47,411 nucleotides of DNA, taken from assembly GCF_001429395.1 (NCBI RefSeq), contig NZ_LMJT01000024.1, positions 1-47,411 of the forward strand, read 5' to 3'. Of the stretch, positions 1 through 7,489 are shown one piece after another. How positions within the stretch are numbered: position 1 is the first letter of the stretch; each line of letters begins with the position of its first letter. The translations under genes were made by a program, and so were the position numbers. The notes under the pieces were generated by a model. The model had not been told where the DNA came from. It searched no databases and saw only the letters and a program-made list of their open reading frames with translations. Source of the DNA: Allobosea sp. Root381 (GTDB taxonomy: Bacteria > Pseudomonadota > Alphaproteobacteria > Rhizobiales > Beijerinckiaceae).

Positions 1-118
1 TCTCTTCAGGCTTGTGCTTCTTCTGCGGCATCGCGGGCATCCTCCAAAGGCTCAAAAAGCCTACTTCAGGGAGGGCCACTTTTCAGGGGGCAGGCCAGCG
101 CGTCCGCCTGTGCCGAGG

Positions 119-265
119 AGCACCCTCGGGATTGTCTATGCGGCGCCCCACATCCGGGTCACTGCCGATGTGTTAGCCGGTGCCACGCTATCTGCGATAG
201 CGATGCTGGCTGTCTGGGGGGCCTTATTGCAGATGGGGTTTCCAGAGGAAGCTGCTGCGGTCTGA
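119..265 (+). pseudogene. possible PAP2-type phosphatase C-terminal remnant
   Basis: A short open frame contains a segment of the type xYAAPHxxxxADVLAGA followed by about 20 hydrophobic residues. This resembles the last catalytic His/Asp region and final membrane helix of PAP2-family phosphatases (usual form G-x-H-(Y/W)-x-S-D-V-x-x-G). No start or upstream PAP2 motif is visible, and the frame ends inside the downstream convergent gene. I read it as a decayed 3' fragment. It could also be a chance hydrophobic frame, and confidence is low. Confidence 0.25.
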
Positions 266-1129
266 AGACTTGATGCGCAGCCATGCCTCGCGACCGTCGC
301 GCACGATCCGGAGTGAAACGTCCGATCCCGCCGGCCCCGTCGCCCACAGCTTCCGATAAAAGTCGGCCAGGTCCTCGACCTCGCCGTCCTGGACATCCGA
401 GATGACGTCTCCCGCCCGAAGCCCCGCCTTCGCCGCGGGTCCGCCTTCGGCCACGCTCATCACGACGACGCTGCCATTGTTCTCGGCCGTGAAGGCACCA
501 AGCCAGGGGCGAGGCGGCTTGTCGACGCTGCCCCGACGCAGCAGGTCGTTGAGAATGGGCGGCAGCAGATCAATCGGAACGACCATGTTGACGTTGGAGA
601 CCTCCTTGCCCTGGGCGACCTGAAGAAACAGCGAGCCGATGCCGAGGAGCCTGCCGTTCTCGTCGATGAGCGCGGCCCCACCCCAAGACGGATGAGCCGG
701 AGCCACGAAGATCGCCTCTTCCAGCAGGTACTCCCAATAGCCGGCGAATTCCTGCCGCGCGACGATGTTGGCCTGGACGGCTTGCCCGATGCCGTCGCCG
801 AGGACGACGTTATCACCGACTTGCACCTCGGTTGCATCACCGAACGCGACAGCGGGCAGATCAAGGTGACCAAGCGCCTGCACCAGCCCAAAGCCGGTCT
901 CCTGATCATAAGCGAGCGCATGAGCCGCAACGACGCGGCCTTCTTGCGTCGTCAGCCAGACTTCATCGGCTTCGGTGATGAGGTAACCGATGGTCAGGAC
1001 GAGCCCATCGTCCCGGATGACGACACCGCTGCCTTCCCGCCGTGTGCCGAGCGCGGACGCCGTGAATGCATCGTCGGGTATGCTGGAGCGGACCGCTACG
1101 ATCGACTTCAATGCCTCGGAAACGCTCAT
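224..1129 (-). CDS. HtrA/DegP-like trypsin-fold protein with PDZ domain, catalytic triad missing
   Basis: A 301-residue protein with the layout of short cytoplasmic HtrA relatives: a trypsin-like double beta-barrel (about residues 1-200) followed by one PDZ domain (about 210-290, with GPAAKAGLRAGDVI). No signal peptide or membrane anchor is visible. The catalytic positions are not conserved. The His position reads Tyr49 (TIGYLIT instead of TNxHV), the Asp position reads Gly (ETGFGLV instead of xTDLAV), and the Ser position reads Trp (PSWGGAAL instead of GNSGGPL). The fold looks intact, so a binding, chaperone or scaffold role is likelier than proteolysis. I chose the Met at 1129 because the 27 codons before it are low-quality Arg/Pro-rich sequence; the open frame extends to 1210. 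Confidence 0.8.
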   Translation of the reverse strand: MSVSEALKSIVAVRSSIPDDAFTASALGTRREGSGVVIRDDGLVLTIGYLITEADEVWLTTQEGRVVAAHALAYDQETGFGLVQALGHLDLPAVAFGDATEVQVGDNVVLGDGIGQAVQANIVARQEFAGYWEYLLEEAIFVAPAHPSWGGAALIDENGRLLGIGSLFLQVAQGKEVSNVNMVVPIDLLPPILNDLLRRGSVDKPPRPWLGAFTAENNGSVVVMSVAEGGPAAKAGLRAGDVISDVQDGEVEDLADFYRKLWATGPAGSDVSLRIVRDGREAWLRIKSSDRSSFLWKPHLQ

Positions 1130-1272
1130 GGCCTGCTCCTGCCAGTCGAGACGAGGGCGCGGGCGGCCCGACGACTCTATTTCAGGTAAGCGTGGCCTGC
1201 GTCGACGCAAGACCGGCTCGGACCGGCCCCGCCCAATGAGCTTGCAGACAGGCCGGCACCATTACGGCCGGA

Positions 1273-1297
1273 GGAACTTCACCGCGCCGGCCCGGTT
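1273..1297 (+). promoter_or_regulatory. weak EcfG-like promoter (GGAAC-N16-GGTT)
   Basis: GGAAC at 1273-1277 is followed after 16 bases by GGTT at 1294-1297. The -10 differs from the EcfG consensus CGTT by one base. It lies 25 bases before the start of the short monooxygenase-like gene at 1322. The position is right but the match is imperfect. Confidence 0.35.
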
Positions 1298-1321
1298 GCG
1301 AAACGACAACCAATTTGGAGG

Positions 1322-1555
1322 ATGCGGTCAACCGAAGGCAACTTGGGATTTCAGATGCTGTTTCGGGATCTTGACGAAGGGATCACGGAGGTCGTAACGC
1401 TCAGCTGGTGGACCTCGATTGACGCAGTCAAGGGGTTCGCCGGCGAGGATCACCTGCGCGCTCGCTACTATCCCGAGGACGACCGCTATCTGCTGGCCAG
1501 GCCAGAGGGCGTTGAGCATAGCGAGGTCGTCATCGACGGGCTCATTCGACCGTAG
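1322..1555 (+). CDS. antibiotic-biosynthesis-monooxygenase-like protein, N-terminally short
   Basis: 77 residues matching the C-terminal two thirds of a small ABM-type ferredoxin-fold protein: a GNLGFQMLFR strand, a LSWWTSIDAVKGFAGED helix region, the RARYYPEDD segment and a final VEHSEVV strand. Relatives usually carry about 25 more residues with the first beta strand before this point. That segment is not found in the correct frame upstream, so the gene is either truncated or uses an internal start. ABM proteins act on small aromatic or haem substrates, but nothing here fixes a substrate. An imperfect stress-type promoter precedes it. It converges with the SDR gene at 1629. Confidence 0.6.
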   Translation: MRSTEGNLGFQMLFRDLDEGITEVVTLSWWTSIDAVKGFAGEDHLRARYYPEDDRYLLARPEGVEHSEVVIDGLIRP

Positions 1556-1628
1556 CGGTCGCCACGCAGTGCGTTGAGATCTGGCGATAGGCCGTCATTG
1601 TCCCGGTAGGATTTCAGCCAAGCCAATC

Positions 1629-2342
1629 TCAGAACGGAATCCGTGATCCGTCCCAGGCGAGCAACTGGCCGGATTGATCTGCCGACGCCTTCCCAATGAC
1701 GGCTAGCAGGTCCGAGGCCGCCTCGGACGGGGAGAACGTACCAGCTGCGCCGTGCGATCGAAACGGCTTCGACAGCTCGGTCGCGACGGTCCCCGGATGC
1801 AGGGCGAGCGCGACCGCTTCCGGACGGGACCGCTTGAGTTCGATGGCAAAAGTTCGGATGAGCTGGTTGAGCGCAGCCTTCGATGCGCGATAGCCATACC
1901 ATCCGCCCAAGCGATTATCCTCGATCGACCCTACCCGAGCCGAGATCGCCGCGAACGTCGATCGCCCCGACAGGGGCAGGAGACCCATGAAGTGCTTGGC
2001 GACGAGCGCCGGCCCGACGGCATTGACCGCGAAGAGCTGTGCGAGGGCGGCGGGGTCGATTGCCTTGAGGGACTTTTCCGGCGTGATGTCGCCTTCATGA
2101 AGGACGCCGCTGGCCACGATGAGCATGCCGACATGCCCCGTCGCTTCGACCATAGCAGCGACCCTCGCGATGCTCTCCTCGTCCGTGAGATCGGCTCTGT
2201 GAACGGTGACGCCGCGAGGCGCTGCGCGAGGCGAGCGGGAAACGGCGTGCACGGACGAGTACGCGCCCGACGCGGCCACTGCCTCCACCAGCGCCCCGCC
2301 AATCCCGCCTGAAGCGCCAAAGATGACTGCGGCGTGTCTCAT
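1629..2342 (-). CDS. SDR family oxidoreductase (C-factor-like)
   Basis: A 237-residue short-chain dehydrogenase/reductase. The N-terminal Rossmann motif is GASGGIGG (about residues 9-16), typical of NAD(P)-binding classical SDRs. A VASGVL stretch stands where NNAG is usual, and the active-site motif is YRASK (Y-x3-K) in the second half. The length and the short first segment resemble C-factor-like SDRs. The cytoplasmic substrate is unknown. The gene is transcribed away from the short gene at 2511, with 168 bases between them. No strong promoter motif was recognised there. Confidence 0.85.
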   Translation of the reverse strand: MRHAAVIFGASGGIGGALVEAVAASGAYSSVHAVSRSPRAAPRGVTVHRADLTDEESIARVAAMVEATGHVGMLIVASGVLHEGDITPEKSLKAIDPAALAQLFAVNAVGPALVAKHFMGLLPLSGRSTFAAISARVGSIEDNRLGGWYGYRASKAALNQLIRTFAIELKRSRPEAVALALHPGTVATELSKPFRSHGAAGTFSPSEAASDLLAVIGKASADQSGQLLAWDGSRIPF

Positions 2343-2510
2343 GGGCTCTCCACGAAGCGAGCGGCTCCTCCGTCACTGGCATGGCGGCCGCTGCGGCACC
2401 GCGCGGCCCACTCCAACGTTGATAGCGAGCGAGCTACAAGGAAACGGAACGATGACAGTCCGGCCAAACCGAGGCAGTGAGAATACGATAGCGACGACGA
2501 GTGGCCGACC

Positions 2511-2750
2511 GTGACACGCCCAGCCTATCCCATGACCCCAGATGGACGATACTTCATCGTTGCCGGCAGGCTGTGGCGAGCGACAAACCCCGCGATACCT
2601 GATGAACGCCGTCACGCGCTCGTCAAGGAGCTGATGGATGCCCGCCGAGCGGTTAGGGACGCCAAGAGCGGAAAGGGCGACCTGCGATCCGCCCGGGCCC
2701 GCGTCGATGCTGCCAAGGTGGCGCTCGGAGAGCGCGGGCCGGTATGGTAG
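2511..2750 (+). CDS. conserved small hypothetical protein
   Basis: 79 residues. It opens with a PDGRYFIVAGRLWRATNP block that looks like a short beta hairpin, followed by a long charged helix rich in Arg and Ala (DARRAVRDA and RARVDAAKVALGERGPVW). I recognise this general pattern from small uncharacterised alphaproteobacterial proteins, but no function is known to me. The start at 2511 is followed by a second Met eight residues later. No signal peptide, membrane helix or cysteine motif is present. It stands alone between the SDR and the next hypothetical gene. Confidence 0.7.
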   Translation: MTRPAYPMTPDGRYFIVAGRLWRATNPAIPDERRHALVKELMDARRAVRDAKSGKGDLRSARARVDAAKVALGERGPVW

Positions 2751-2876
2751 GCAGACGGCAGCCCTGATCTAAATCGCCATATGGCCCGTGATACGCCCTA
2801 CGCCGATTGGGAACGCTCGCTCGCGAGCCGCCAAGGCGAGACGTAGATTCAGAGCTTTGACATTAGGGAGGGCTGC

Positions 2877-3125
2877 ATGAAGACGCCGTCCGTCGCGATC
2901 ACGACGATTGTCGGCGTGGAGGGCGCCGTCAAGGTCGATTTGCCGCTGGACTCGGGATCGCTAAACGAGCGGCTCTTCGAGATCGGGGTTTGGCTGATCG
3001 AGCGCAACATGCCGCACCAAGCTCGCGTTCTCATGGACCCTGAGCACGGGCGCATCAAGCTGAGCTTCGCCGACGCGGCCACTGCGACAGCCTTCCAGGA
3101 CTGCTTTGGACAACGGTTGAACTGA
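2877..3125 (+). CDS. hypothetical protein
   Basis: 82 residues with balanced composition and no recognisable family. An N-terminal beta-rich part (AITTIVGVEGAVKVDLPL) is followed by a helix (NERLFEIGVWLIERNM) and a C-terminal segment ending FADAATATAFQDCFG. This could form a small alpha/beta domain. A purine-rich stretch (agggagg) a few bases before the ATG is a good ribosome binding site and supports this start. It converges with the exonuclease gene at 3150. No function is assigned. Confidence 0.6.
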   Translation: MKTPSVAITTIVGVEGAVKVDLPLDSGSLNERLFEIGVWLIERNMPHQARVLMDPEHGRIKLSFADAATATAFQDCFGQRLN

Positions 3126-3149
3126 GGCTATCCGGCTGCTGCCAGCGCC

Positions 3150-3899
3150 TCAAAACAGCCTTGGTTGGCGCGGCGCTGGCACGGCGGGCATGTCGGAGGA
3201 CCCGCGGCGGCACAACTCGGACGATGCGCTGAATCGGACGTCGACGTCGCGGGCCTTGGAAAGCTCGCGCAGTGCCGTGTCGCCGATCTGGTCCCAGGTT
3301 TTGCCACGATCCGGGCCGGCCGGTATTCGTGGGAGTAGGCCAGGTTGGGTACTCCACGACAGGAGCTGTTCGACCGAGGCGTCATTGAGCATGTCACGGA
3401 GGTGATGCGCGGTGACGTAGGCGTCCGGCATCGCACGGTGCGCGGGCAATCCGATCTCGTGCACGAGACCTTCCGGCATCCTCTGATAGCGCAGCATCTG
3501 GTTCGAGAATCGAGGCAGCTGCGGCCAGACGCGCAACGCGCACTTCCAGGTGCAGATCCAGGCTGCACCACCCGCGAGCGCGGGGGTGCAGAACCGCTGC
3601 TCGAACGCGGCTCGATGCGCCGCCAAGGCGACGAGTTCGCCGTCGGGACGCAATACGGAGACTGCGGCCTCTTTCCAGAAGGGAGCGCCTGATACGTCCT
3701 CATCCCGAATGTGATGGATCGCCATCGTCTCCGATGAGATCGGCCGGCCTGGATTCACCAAGATCGCGCCGCGCTCGGCATTCAGAGACCACTTGCCGTC
3801 GCTTCCTAAAACGACGTCCTGCCATCCGATCTCGCAGACATCGTGAGGGCCATTTCCAGCGGTTTCGAGGTCGACGACACGGATACGCGGGCTCGGCAT
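3150..3899 (-). CDS. DnaQ-like 3'-5' exonuclease
   Basis: A 249-residue DEDDh-type exonuclease of the DnaQ/exonuclease X class, expected to remove nucleotides from 3' ends using two metal ions. Exo I is DLET (Asp10, Glu12). Exo II is AHRAAFEQRF (His95, with Glu100 where Asp is usual). Exo III is HRAMPDAY (His154, Asp159). About 90 residues follow the exonuclease core, with no clear second domain. The Asp-to-Glu change in Exo II is conservative but worth noting. It sits close to exonuclease III (4446-5270), so this stretch holds two DNA repair nucleases on the same strand. Confidence 0.8.
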   Translation of the reverse strand: MPSPRIRVVDLETAGNGPHDVCEIGWQDVVLGSDGKWSLNAERGAILVNPGRPISSETMAIHHIRDEDVSGAPFWKEAAVSVLRPDGELVALAAHRAAFEQRFCTPALAGGAAWICTWKCALRVWPQLPRFSNQMLRYQRMPEGLVHEIGLPAHRAMPDAYVTAHHLRDMLNDASVEQLLSWSTQPGLLPRIPAGPDRGKTWDQIGDTALRELSKARDVDVRFSASSELCRRGSSDMPAVPAPRQPRLF

Positions 3900-4012
3900 G
3901 GCTTGTAGATCACCATGGCAGTGCGACCATTCAAGTCAGCAGCGCCGCCGTGAAATGCCGTCGTTCGATGAACTGAAGCCCAGCAGTGAAGTCACCCCCA
4001 AGGTCGTTCGCA

Positions 4013-4453
4013 TCAGCTCTGCGAGCGGCGGATCAGCCTGAGAGTGGCTTCGTCATCGGCGTTATCGAAGAACTGCTTCAGGGGGCTCCGAAACGGGTTA
4101 TCTGGTGATGGATCCGCCATCGCAAACACCGTCATGGACGAGTGGAACTTGAGGTCGTCCGGCGTGCCCAACATCTCACGCAAGGAGCCAGTGCCGATTT
4201 CCATCATGGCTCGGGTCGCCTAGCCCAATCGCTGCGCGAGGACGGGGTGCGAAAGGTACGGCCCGCGCCTCGTCGAGGGAAACCAGCCCGTAGAACTGGG
4301 CGGTCGAGGAATGGCCAAGGCCGCGCATCTGGGGGAAGACGAACCACATCCAATGGCTGCGTTTCCGGCCGCCTATCAGCTCGGCAAGAGCCGTGTCGAA
4401 CTCGACGCCTGGGCGGCCACGAATCTTTCCAGATCGAACGGATCCTCATCCAT
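4013..4453 (-). pseudogene. DUF1810 family gene broken by frameshifts
   Basis: Pieces of one DUF1810 protein lie in different frames. The N-terminus (MDEDPFDLERFVAAQA) starts at 4453 and soon stops. The next frame gives FDTALAELIGG, KRSHWMWFVFPQMRGLG and STAQFYGLVSLDEARAV. A third part (4013-4207) gives GTPDDLKFHSSMTVFAMADP and ends ADDEATLRLI. These match, in order, a normal DUF1810 protein of about 140 residues. At least two frameshifts are needed, with some loss in the middle. The ATG overlaps the end of the exonuclease III gene by 8 bases, so it was probably the downstream member of that operon. Confidence 0.75.
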
Positions 4454-5270
4454 CGGGGTTATCCTTCGAACGTGACCGACGGGGCCTGCGCGAAGGGGCA
4501 TCGGAAACCTCGATCCAGACCGGAGCGTGGTCGCTCGCCCTATCCCAACCGCGAACCTCGCAGTCGACGCCGGCGGCGACGAGCCTCGTCGCGAGCGGCG
4601 GGCTGAGCAGCAGGTGATCGAGCCGCAGGCCGGCGTTTCGGCCCCAGGCGTTTCGCAGGTAATCCCAGAACGTATAGATCGTCTCGTCGGGGTACAGCGA
4701 GCGGACGGCGTCGATCCAGCCCTGGCGGAGCAAGACTTGAAAGGCGCGGCGGACCTCGGGAAGGAAGAGGGCGTCCTTTTGCCAACGCTCGGGCTTGTAG
4801 ACGTCGAGGTTCGTAGGGATGACGTTGTAATCGCCGACCAGCGCTACGGGGATGCCGTGCCCCAGCAACTCCGCCGCATATGTCGCAAGTCGTTCGAGCC
4901 AGAGAAGCTTGTAATCGAGCTTCGGACCAGGCGCTGGATTGCCGTTGGGCAGGTAGAGGCATCCCACCAGCACGCCATTGACGGCAGCCTCGATGTAGCG
5001 GCTGTGCTGATCGTCCGGGTCACCGGGAAGGTCACGGCGCGTTTCGATCGGCTCGCGGCCACGGGCGAGGATCGCGACGCCGTTCCAGCTCCTCTGTCCG
5101 TGCCAGATGGCGCCATAGCCGGCCTTCTCGAGCTCGACCGTAGGGAAACGCGCGTCGGGCGCCTTCAACTCCTGAAGGCAGACGACATCCGGTTTTGTTT
5201 CCTCCAGCCAACGCAATAGCACCGGAAGGCGTCCGTTGATGCCATTGACGTTGAACGTCGCGATCCTCAT
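4446..5270 (-). CDS. xth: exodeoxyribonuclease III
   Basis: A 274-residue AP endonuclease of the ExoIII family, which incises DNA at abasic sites and degrades 3' ends in base excision repair. Visible motifs are the N-terminal FNVNGINGR (Asn7), LQELKAPD (Glu34, metal ligand), the GDYNVIP motif where GDFN is usual, and the C-terminal SDHAPVW. The length is normal for the family. I chose MRIATFNVNG at 5270 because family members begin at this motif; the frame extends nine codons further. The start overlaps the end of the upstream alpha/beta hydrolase gene by four bases, which suggests translational coupling. Confidence 0.92.
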   Translation of the reverse strand: MRIATFNVNGINGRLPVLLRWLEETKPDVVCLQELKAPDARFPTVELEKAGYGAIWHGQRSWNGVAILARGREPIETRRDLPGDPDDQHSRYIEAAVNGVLVGCLYLPNGNPAPGPKLDYKLLWLERLATYAAELLGHGIPVALVGDYNVIPTNLDVYKPERWQKDALFLPEVRRAFQVLLRQGWIDAVRSLYPDETIYTFWDYLRNAWGRNAGLRLDHLLLSPPLATRLVAAGVDCEVRGWDRASDHAPVWIEVSDAPSRRPRRSRSKDNPDG

Positions 5271-5905
5271 CGCCCGGTCCGGAGCCGCGCTGTCCATGTT
5301 GAGACGGCGTCCGCCAAGGTCGCGAGGTGATCGTCGGCCGTGAAGCCAGAGATCGTCTTGCGCGGCTTCAGGTCATGGTCGCCGTCGTCCAGCCAGAGGA
5401 ATTCGATCACCGGCGAGAGCTCGTACGTTGACACCTCCTCGCGCGTCCCGAACTGGTCGCGTGTCCCCTGCGCAATGAGAGCAGGCGTACGCAGTGTCGT
5501 CAGATGTCCTGTTCGCAGCTGCTCGGGCTTGGCTGGCGGATGAAACGGATAACCCAAGCATAGCAACCCGCAGATGTTGCCGGCAGCGAGGCACTCGTCC
5601 GCGACCATGCTCGCTACCCGTCCGCCCATCGATTTGCCGCCGATGACGAGCGGCCCTTTCTCTTCCAGCGAACCGATGGCGGCGAGGTATTCTGGAATGA
5701 GCCTCTCCGCGCGAGGAGGCGGCTTCGCACTCGCTCCGGTCCTGCGAGCCGCCATGTATCCGAACTCGAAGCGAGCGACGCGAAAGCCCGCTTTCGCCAG
5801 CGCGATTGCGGCCGCTGTCATCGACGCCGAGTCCATTGGGGCGCCGGCACCATGCGCCATAAGGATCGTCGTTTCGGCATTGTCGGGGCCGTCGAATTTG
5901 AACAT
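5267..5905 (-). CDS. alpha/beta-hydrolase (KANL3/Tex30-like)
   Basis: A 212-residue alpha/beta hydrolase of the small Tex30/KANL3-like group. The oxyanion strand is ILMAHGAGAPMDS, the nucleophile elbow is GGKSMGG (Ser nucleophile), the acid lies in QGTRDQFG and the likely catalytic His is in DGDHDLKP. No signal peptide is present, so it is cytoplasmic. The substrate is unknown. I start it at MFKFDGP (5905) because the 21 residues before this Met do not look like protein. Its stop overlaps the exonuclease III start, and the two form an operon with the broken DUF1810 gene. Confidence 0.85.
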   Translation of the reverse strand: MFKFDGPDNAETTILMAHGAGAPMDSASMTAAAIALAKAGFRVARFEFGYMAARRTGASAKPPPRAERLIPEYLAAIGSLEEKGPLVIGGKSMGGRVASMVADECLAAGNICGLLCLGYPFHPPAKPEQLRTGHLTTLRTPALIAQGTRDQFGTREEVSTYELSPVIEFLWLDDGDHDLKPRKTISGFTADDHLATLADAVSTWTARLRTGR

Positions 5906-5951
5906 CAGCTTTGACCTAACGCACCGTGACCCTACCGCGCGAACCGGGACG

Positions 5952-6227
5952 TCAGCGGAGTAGCCCATCAGCCGCGAAGTCGTCCCAGCCTTTCAACTGC
6001 GTTCGCTCCGTTTCGTTCGGGTCATCCGAGACCCCGCTTGCCTGCGTCGCACTCCGAGTGGCCCCGGCCAGCGCGGCCTTGCCCGCTGCCCGCCGTCGGT
6101 TCTCGGCAGCTGCCCGTGCGTCCTCATCTCTCCAGGTCTGGGTCAGGTCGCCATCCAGGACATCCTCGACTTGTCTCGGATCGAAGATATGGAAGGTTAT
6201 CGCCTTCGCCCGGCCGCGCAGTTTCAC
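5952..6227 (-). CDS. hypothetical protein, second of an overlapping pair
   Basis: 91 residues beginning KLRGRAKAITFHIFDPRQVEDVL, then a polar helix and an Ala/Arg-rich tail. The start is a GTG that overlaps the stop of the upstream gene in a GTGA tetramer (6224-6227). That fits translational coupling. It would also fit one longer ancestral gene split by a frameshift, because reading the upstream frame shifted by one base gives a continuous RTKTVKLRGRAK. No family or function is recognised. It lies upstream of the hydrolase and exonuclease III operon on the same strand. Confidence 0.55.
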   Translation of the reverse strand: MKLRGRAKAITFHIFDPRQVEDVLDGDLTQTWRDEDARAAAENRRRAAGKAALAGATRSATQASGVSDDPNETERTQLKGWDDFAADGLLR

Positions 6228-6496
6228 GGTCTTGGTGCGGCGCTTCTGAGCCGGTCGTCCTTAAGCCATTTGTGACGCTCACGGGAGGAGATGACGAGGA
6301 TGTCCTCGATCTCGCTAGGATGAATCGGGAGCGATCCGACGCCTTTCAGGATATCGGATATCCGCACCGCGACGTCATCAAACGCGGCCTGCTCCGTCAC
6401 GGGCATACGCAGCGTAATGCGCCCTGTCTCCGCCGCCACAGATTTTCTGACGGCCCAGGGCAAATTGCGCCGAACCTGACGCTCGATCCCCTTCAA
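6224..6496 (-). CDS. hypothetical protein, first of an overlapping pair
   Basis: 90 residues with a charged N-terminus (RQVRRNLPWAVRKSV), a predicted beta/alpha core (ITLRMPVTEQAAFDDVAVRISDIL) and a C-terminal segment IHPSEIEDILVISSRERHKWL that looks like a short helix-turn-helix-sized element. Its stop overlaps the GTG start of the next gene. The pair may be the two halves of one protein (see that entry). No membrane or secretion signals are visible. No function is assigned. Confidence 0.55.
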   Translation of the reverse strand: MKGIERQVRRNLPWAVRKSVAAETGRITLRMPVTEQAAFDDVAVRISDILKGVGSLPIHPSEIEDILVISSRERHKWLKDDRLRSAAPRP

Positions 6497-6686
6497 GCGA
6501 ACCGCCGAGCCAAGGGTGGCGTGCGCCGGGAGCGTCCAATCGGCGGCCAGCAGGTTCGAGCTGTGCTTGGCGATACGGGATTTCAGAAGGCCGGCCTCTT
6601 ATCTGAAAGCGATCTCGTTTCCCTATGGCCGTCGATTGAATCCTATTGCGGCCCACCGGCCCTGATCCGAGGCCGCACGGCTCCGC

Positions 6687-6869
6687 CTATCGGCCTCGGC
6701 GGCCCGAAAGAGCGGAGAGCAGGCCCCAGATCCCCAACAGCTTACTGGCACCGCCCATTCGCGTAGCGAAGAGGGCAAGCGCCGCAGAGATGACACGTGG
6801 GTGACGACCGCTGGCGGCGACCTTGGTCAGGTAGGCGCCGACGGCTTGGCCGAGGATCAGTCGCAACAT
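6687..6869 (-). CDS. small hydrophobic hypothetical protein
   Basis: 60 residues, mostly hydrophobic with basic ends: LRLILGQAVGAYLTKVAASGRHPRVISAA and a second hydrophobic stretch GGASKLLGIWGLLSALSG. It may be a small membrane-associated protein. The coding composition and a suitably placed Met at 6869 support it modestly, and no family is recognised. A ribosome binding site is not obvious. Confidence 0.4.
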   Translation of the reverse strand: MLRLILGQAVGAYLTKVAASGRHPRVISAALALFATRMGGASKLLGIWGLLSALSGRRGR

Positions 6870-7040
6870 GAAAAACCTCGCGCGAGATGTTGAAAGTGAT
6901 GCAGCACCCAGACAGCGTTGAGATCGTTCCAGGCGGGGGGTGAAGCGTCCTCTACCATCAACAACTTCGCCGATCAGAAATCACTGAGCCAACGCCCATC
7001 GCCTCAAAGCCACCGGCAGGGCTTGCATATTACGATCTAA

Positions 7041-7076
7041 CATCCATATGCCATCCATACGGATGTCATGTGGATG
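7041..7076. promoter_or_regulatory. 36-bp perfect-symmetry operator of the RHH regulator
   Basis: Two CATCC half-sites (7041-7045 and 7052-7056) face two GGATG half-sites (7061-7065 and 7072-7076). All four are symmetric about 7058.5. Like-oriented half-sites are 11 bases apart, one helical turn, as expected for cooperative binding of two ribbon-helix-helix dimers. The site ends four bases before the regulator's ATG, so autoregulation is the simple reading. A TTGCAT (7023-7028) is a possible -35 just outside it. Confidence 0.7.
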
Positions 7077-7080
7077 TATC

Positions 7081-7473
7081 ATGAAAGCGCCAGAGAGTGA
7101 GAAGCTGACCATCAATCTGGGATTCGTCGATCTCGGTCGGATCGATCTTCTGGTGCGCGACGGCTTCTATTCCAATCGATCTGATTTCATCCGGACGGCC
7201 ATCCGCAGTCAGCTCGTGGCGCATTCCGAGATTGCGACACAGGCAACCCATCGCCTCTCGCTCGAGCTTGGCTTGAGGACCTTTACGCGCGCCGACCTCG
7301 AAGCGGTGGTCGCCAGTAACGAGCGCCTCGACATCCGCGTCCTCGGCCTTGCCATCATCTCCGACGACGTCACGCCCGCCCTGGCTCGCGACGCGATCGC
7401 CTCGCTCACGGTTCTCGGTGCGCTCCACGCCTCGCCCGAGGTCAAAGCCGCTCTATCCGATCGTCTCTCGTGA
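7081..7473 (+). CDS. CopG/RHH-type transcriptional regulator
   Basis: 130 residues. The N-terminal 45 residues have a ribbon-helix-helix pattern: a beta strand EKLTINLGFVDLGRIDLLV, then YSNRSDFIRTAIRSQL, which fits the two helices. The rest is a helical, Leu-rich domain with a repeated ASPEVKAAL-type tail, probably for oligomerisation or ligand sensing. An alternative ATG at 7048 lies inside the operator, so I prefer 7081. The esterase gene follows 16 bases downstream, so the regulator probably controls itself and the esterase through the symmetric operator at 7041-7076. Confidence 0.75.
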   Translation: MKAPESEKLTINLGFVDLGRIDLLVRDGFYSNRSDFIRTAIRSQLVAHSEIATQATHRLSLELGLRTFTRADLEAVVASNERLDIRVLGLAIISDDVTPALARDAIASLTVLGALHASPEVKAALSDRLS

Positions 7474-7489
7474 ACTTTAAGGCCGCCAA

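Noticed and set aside
692..1189. 165-codon plus-strand open frame
   Set aside because: It is antisense to the HtrA-like gene, with shadow composition and no family match.
2781..2846. 21-codon open frame MARDTPYADW
   Set aside because: It has an ATG and a stop but no ribosome binding site, and is too short to support.
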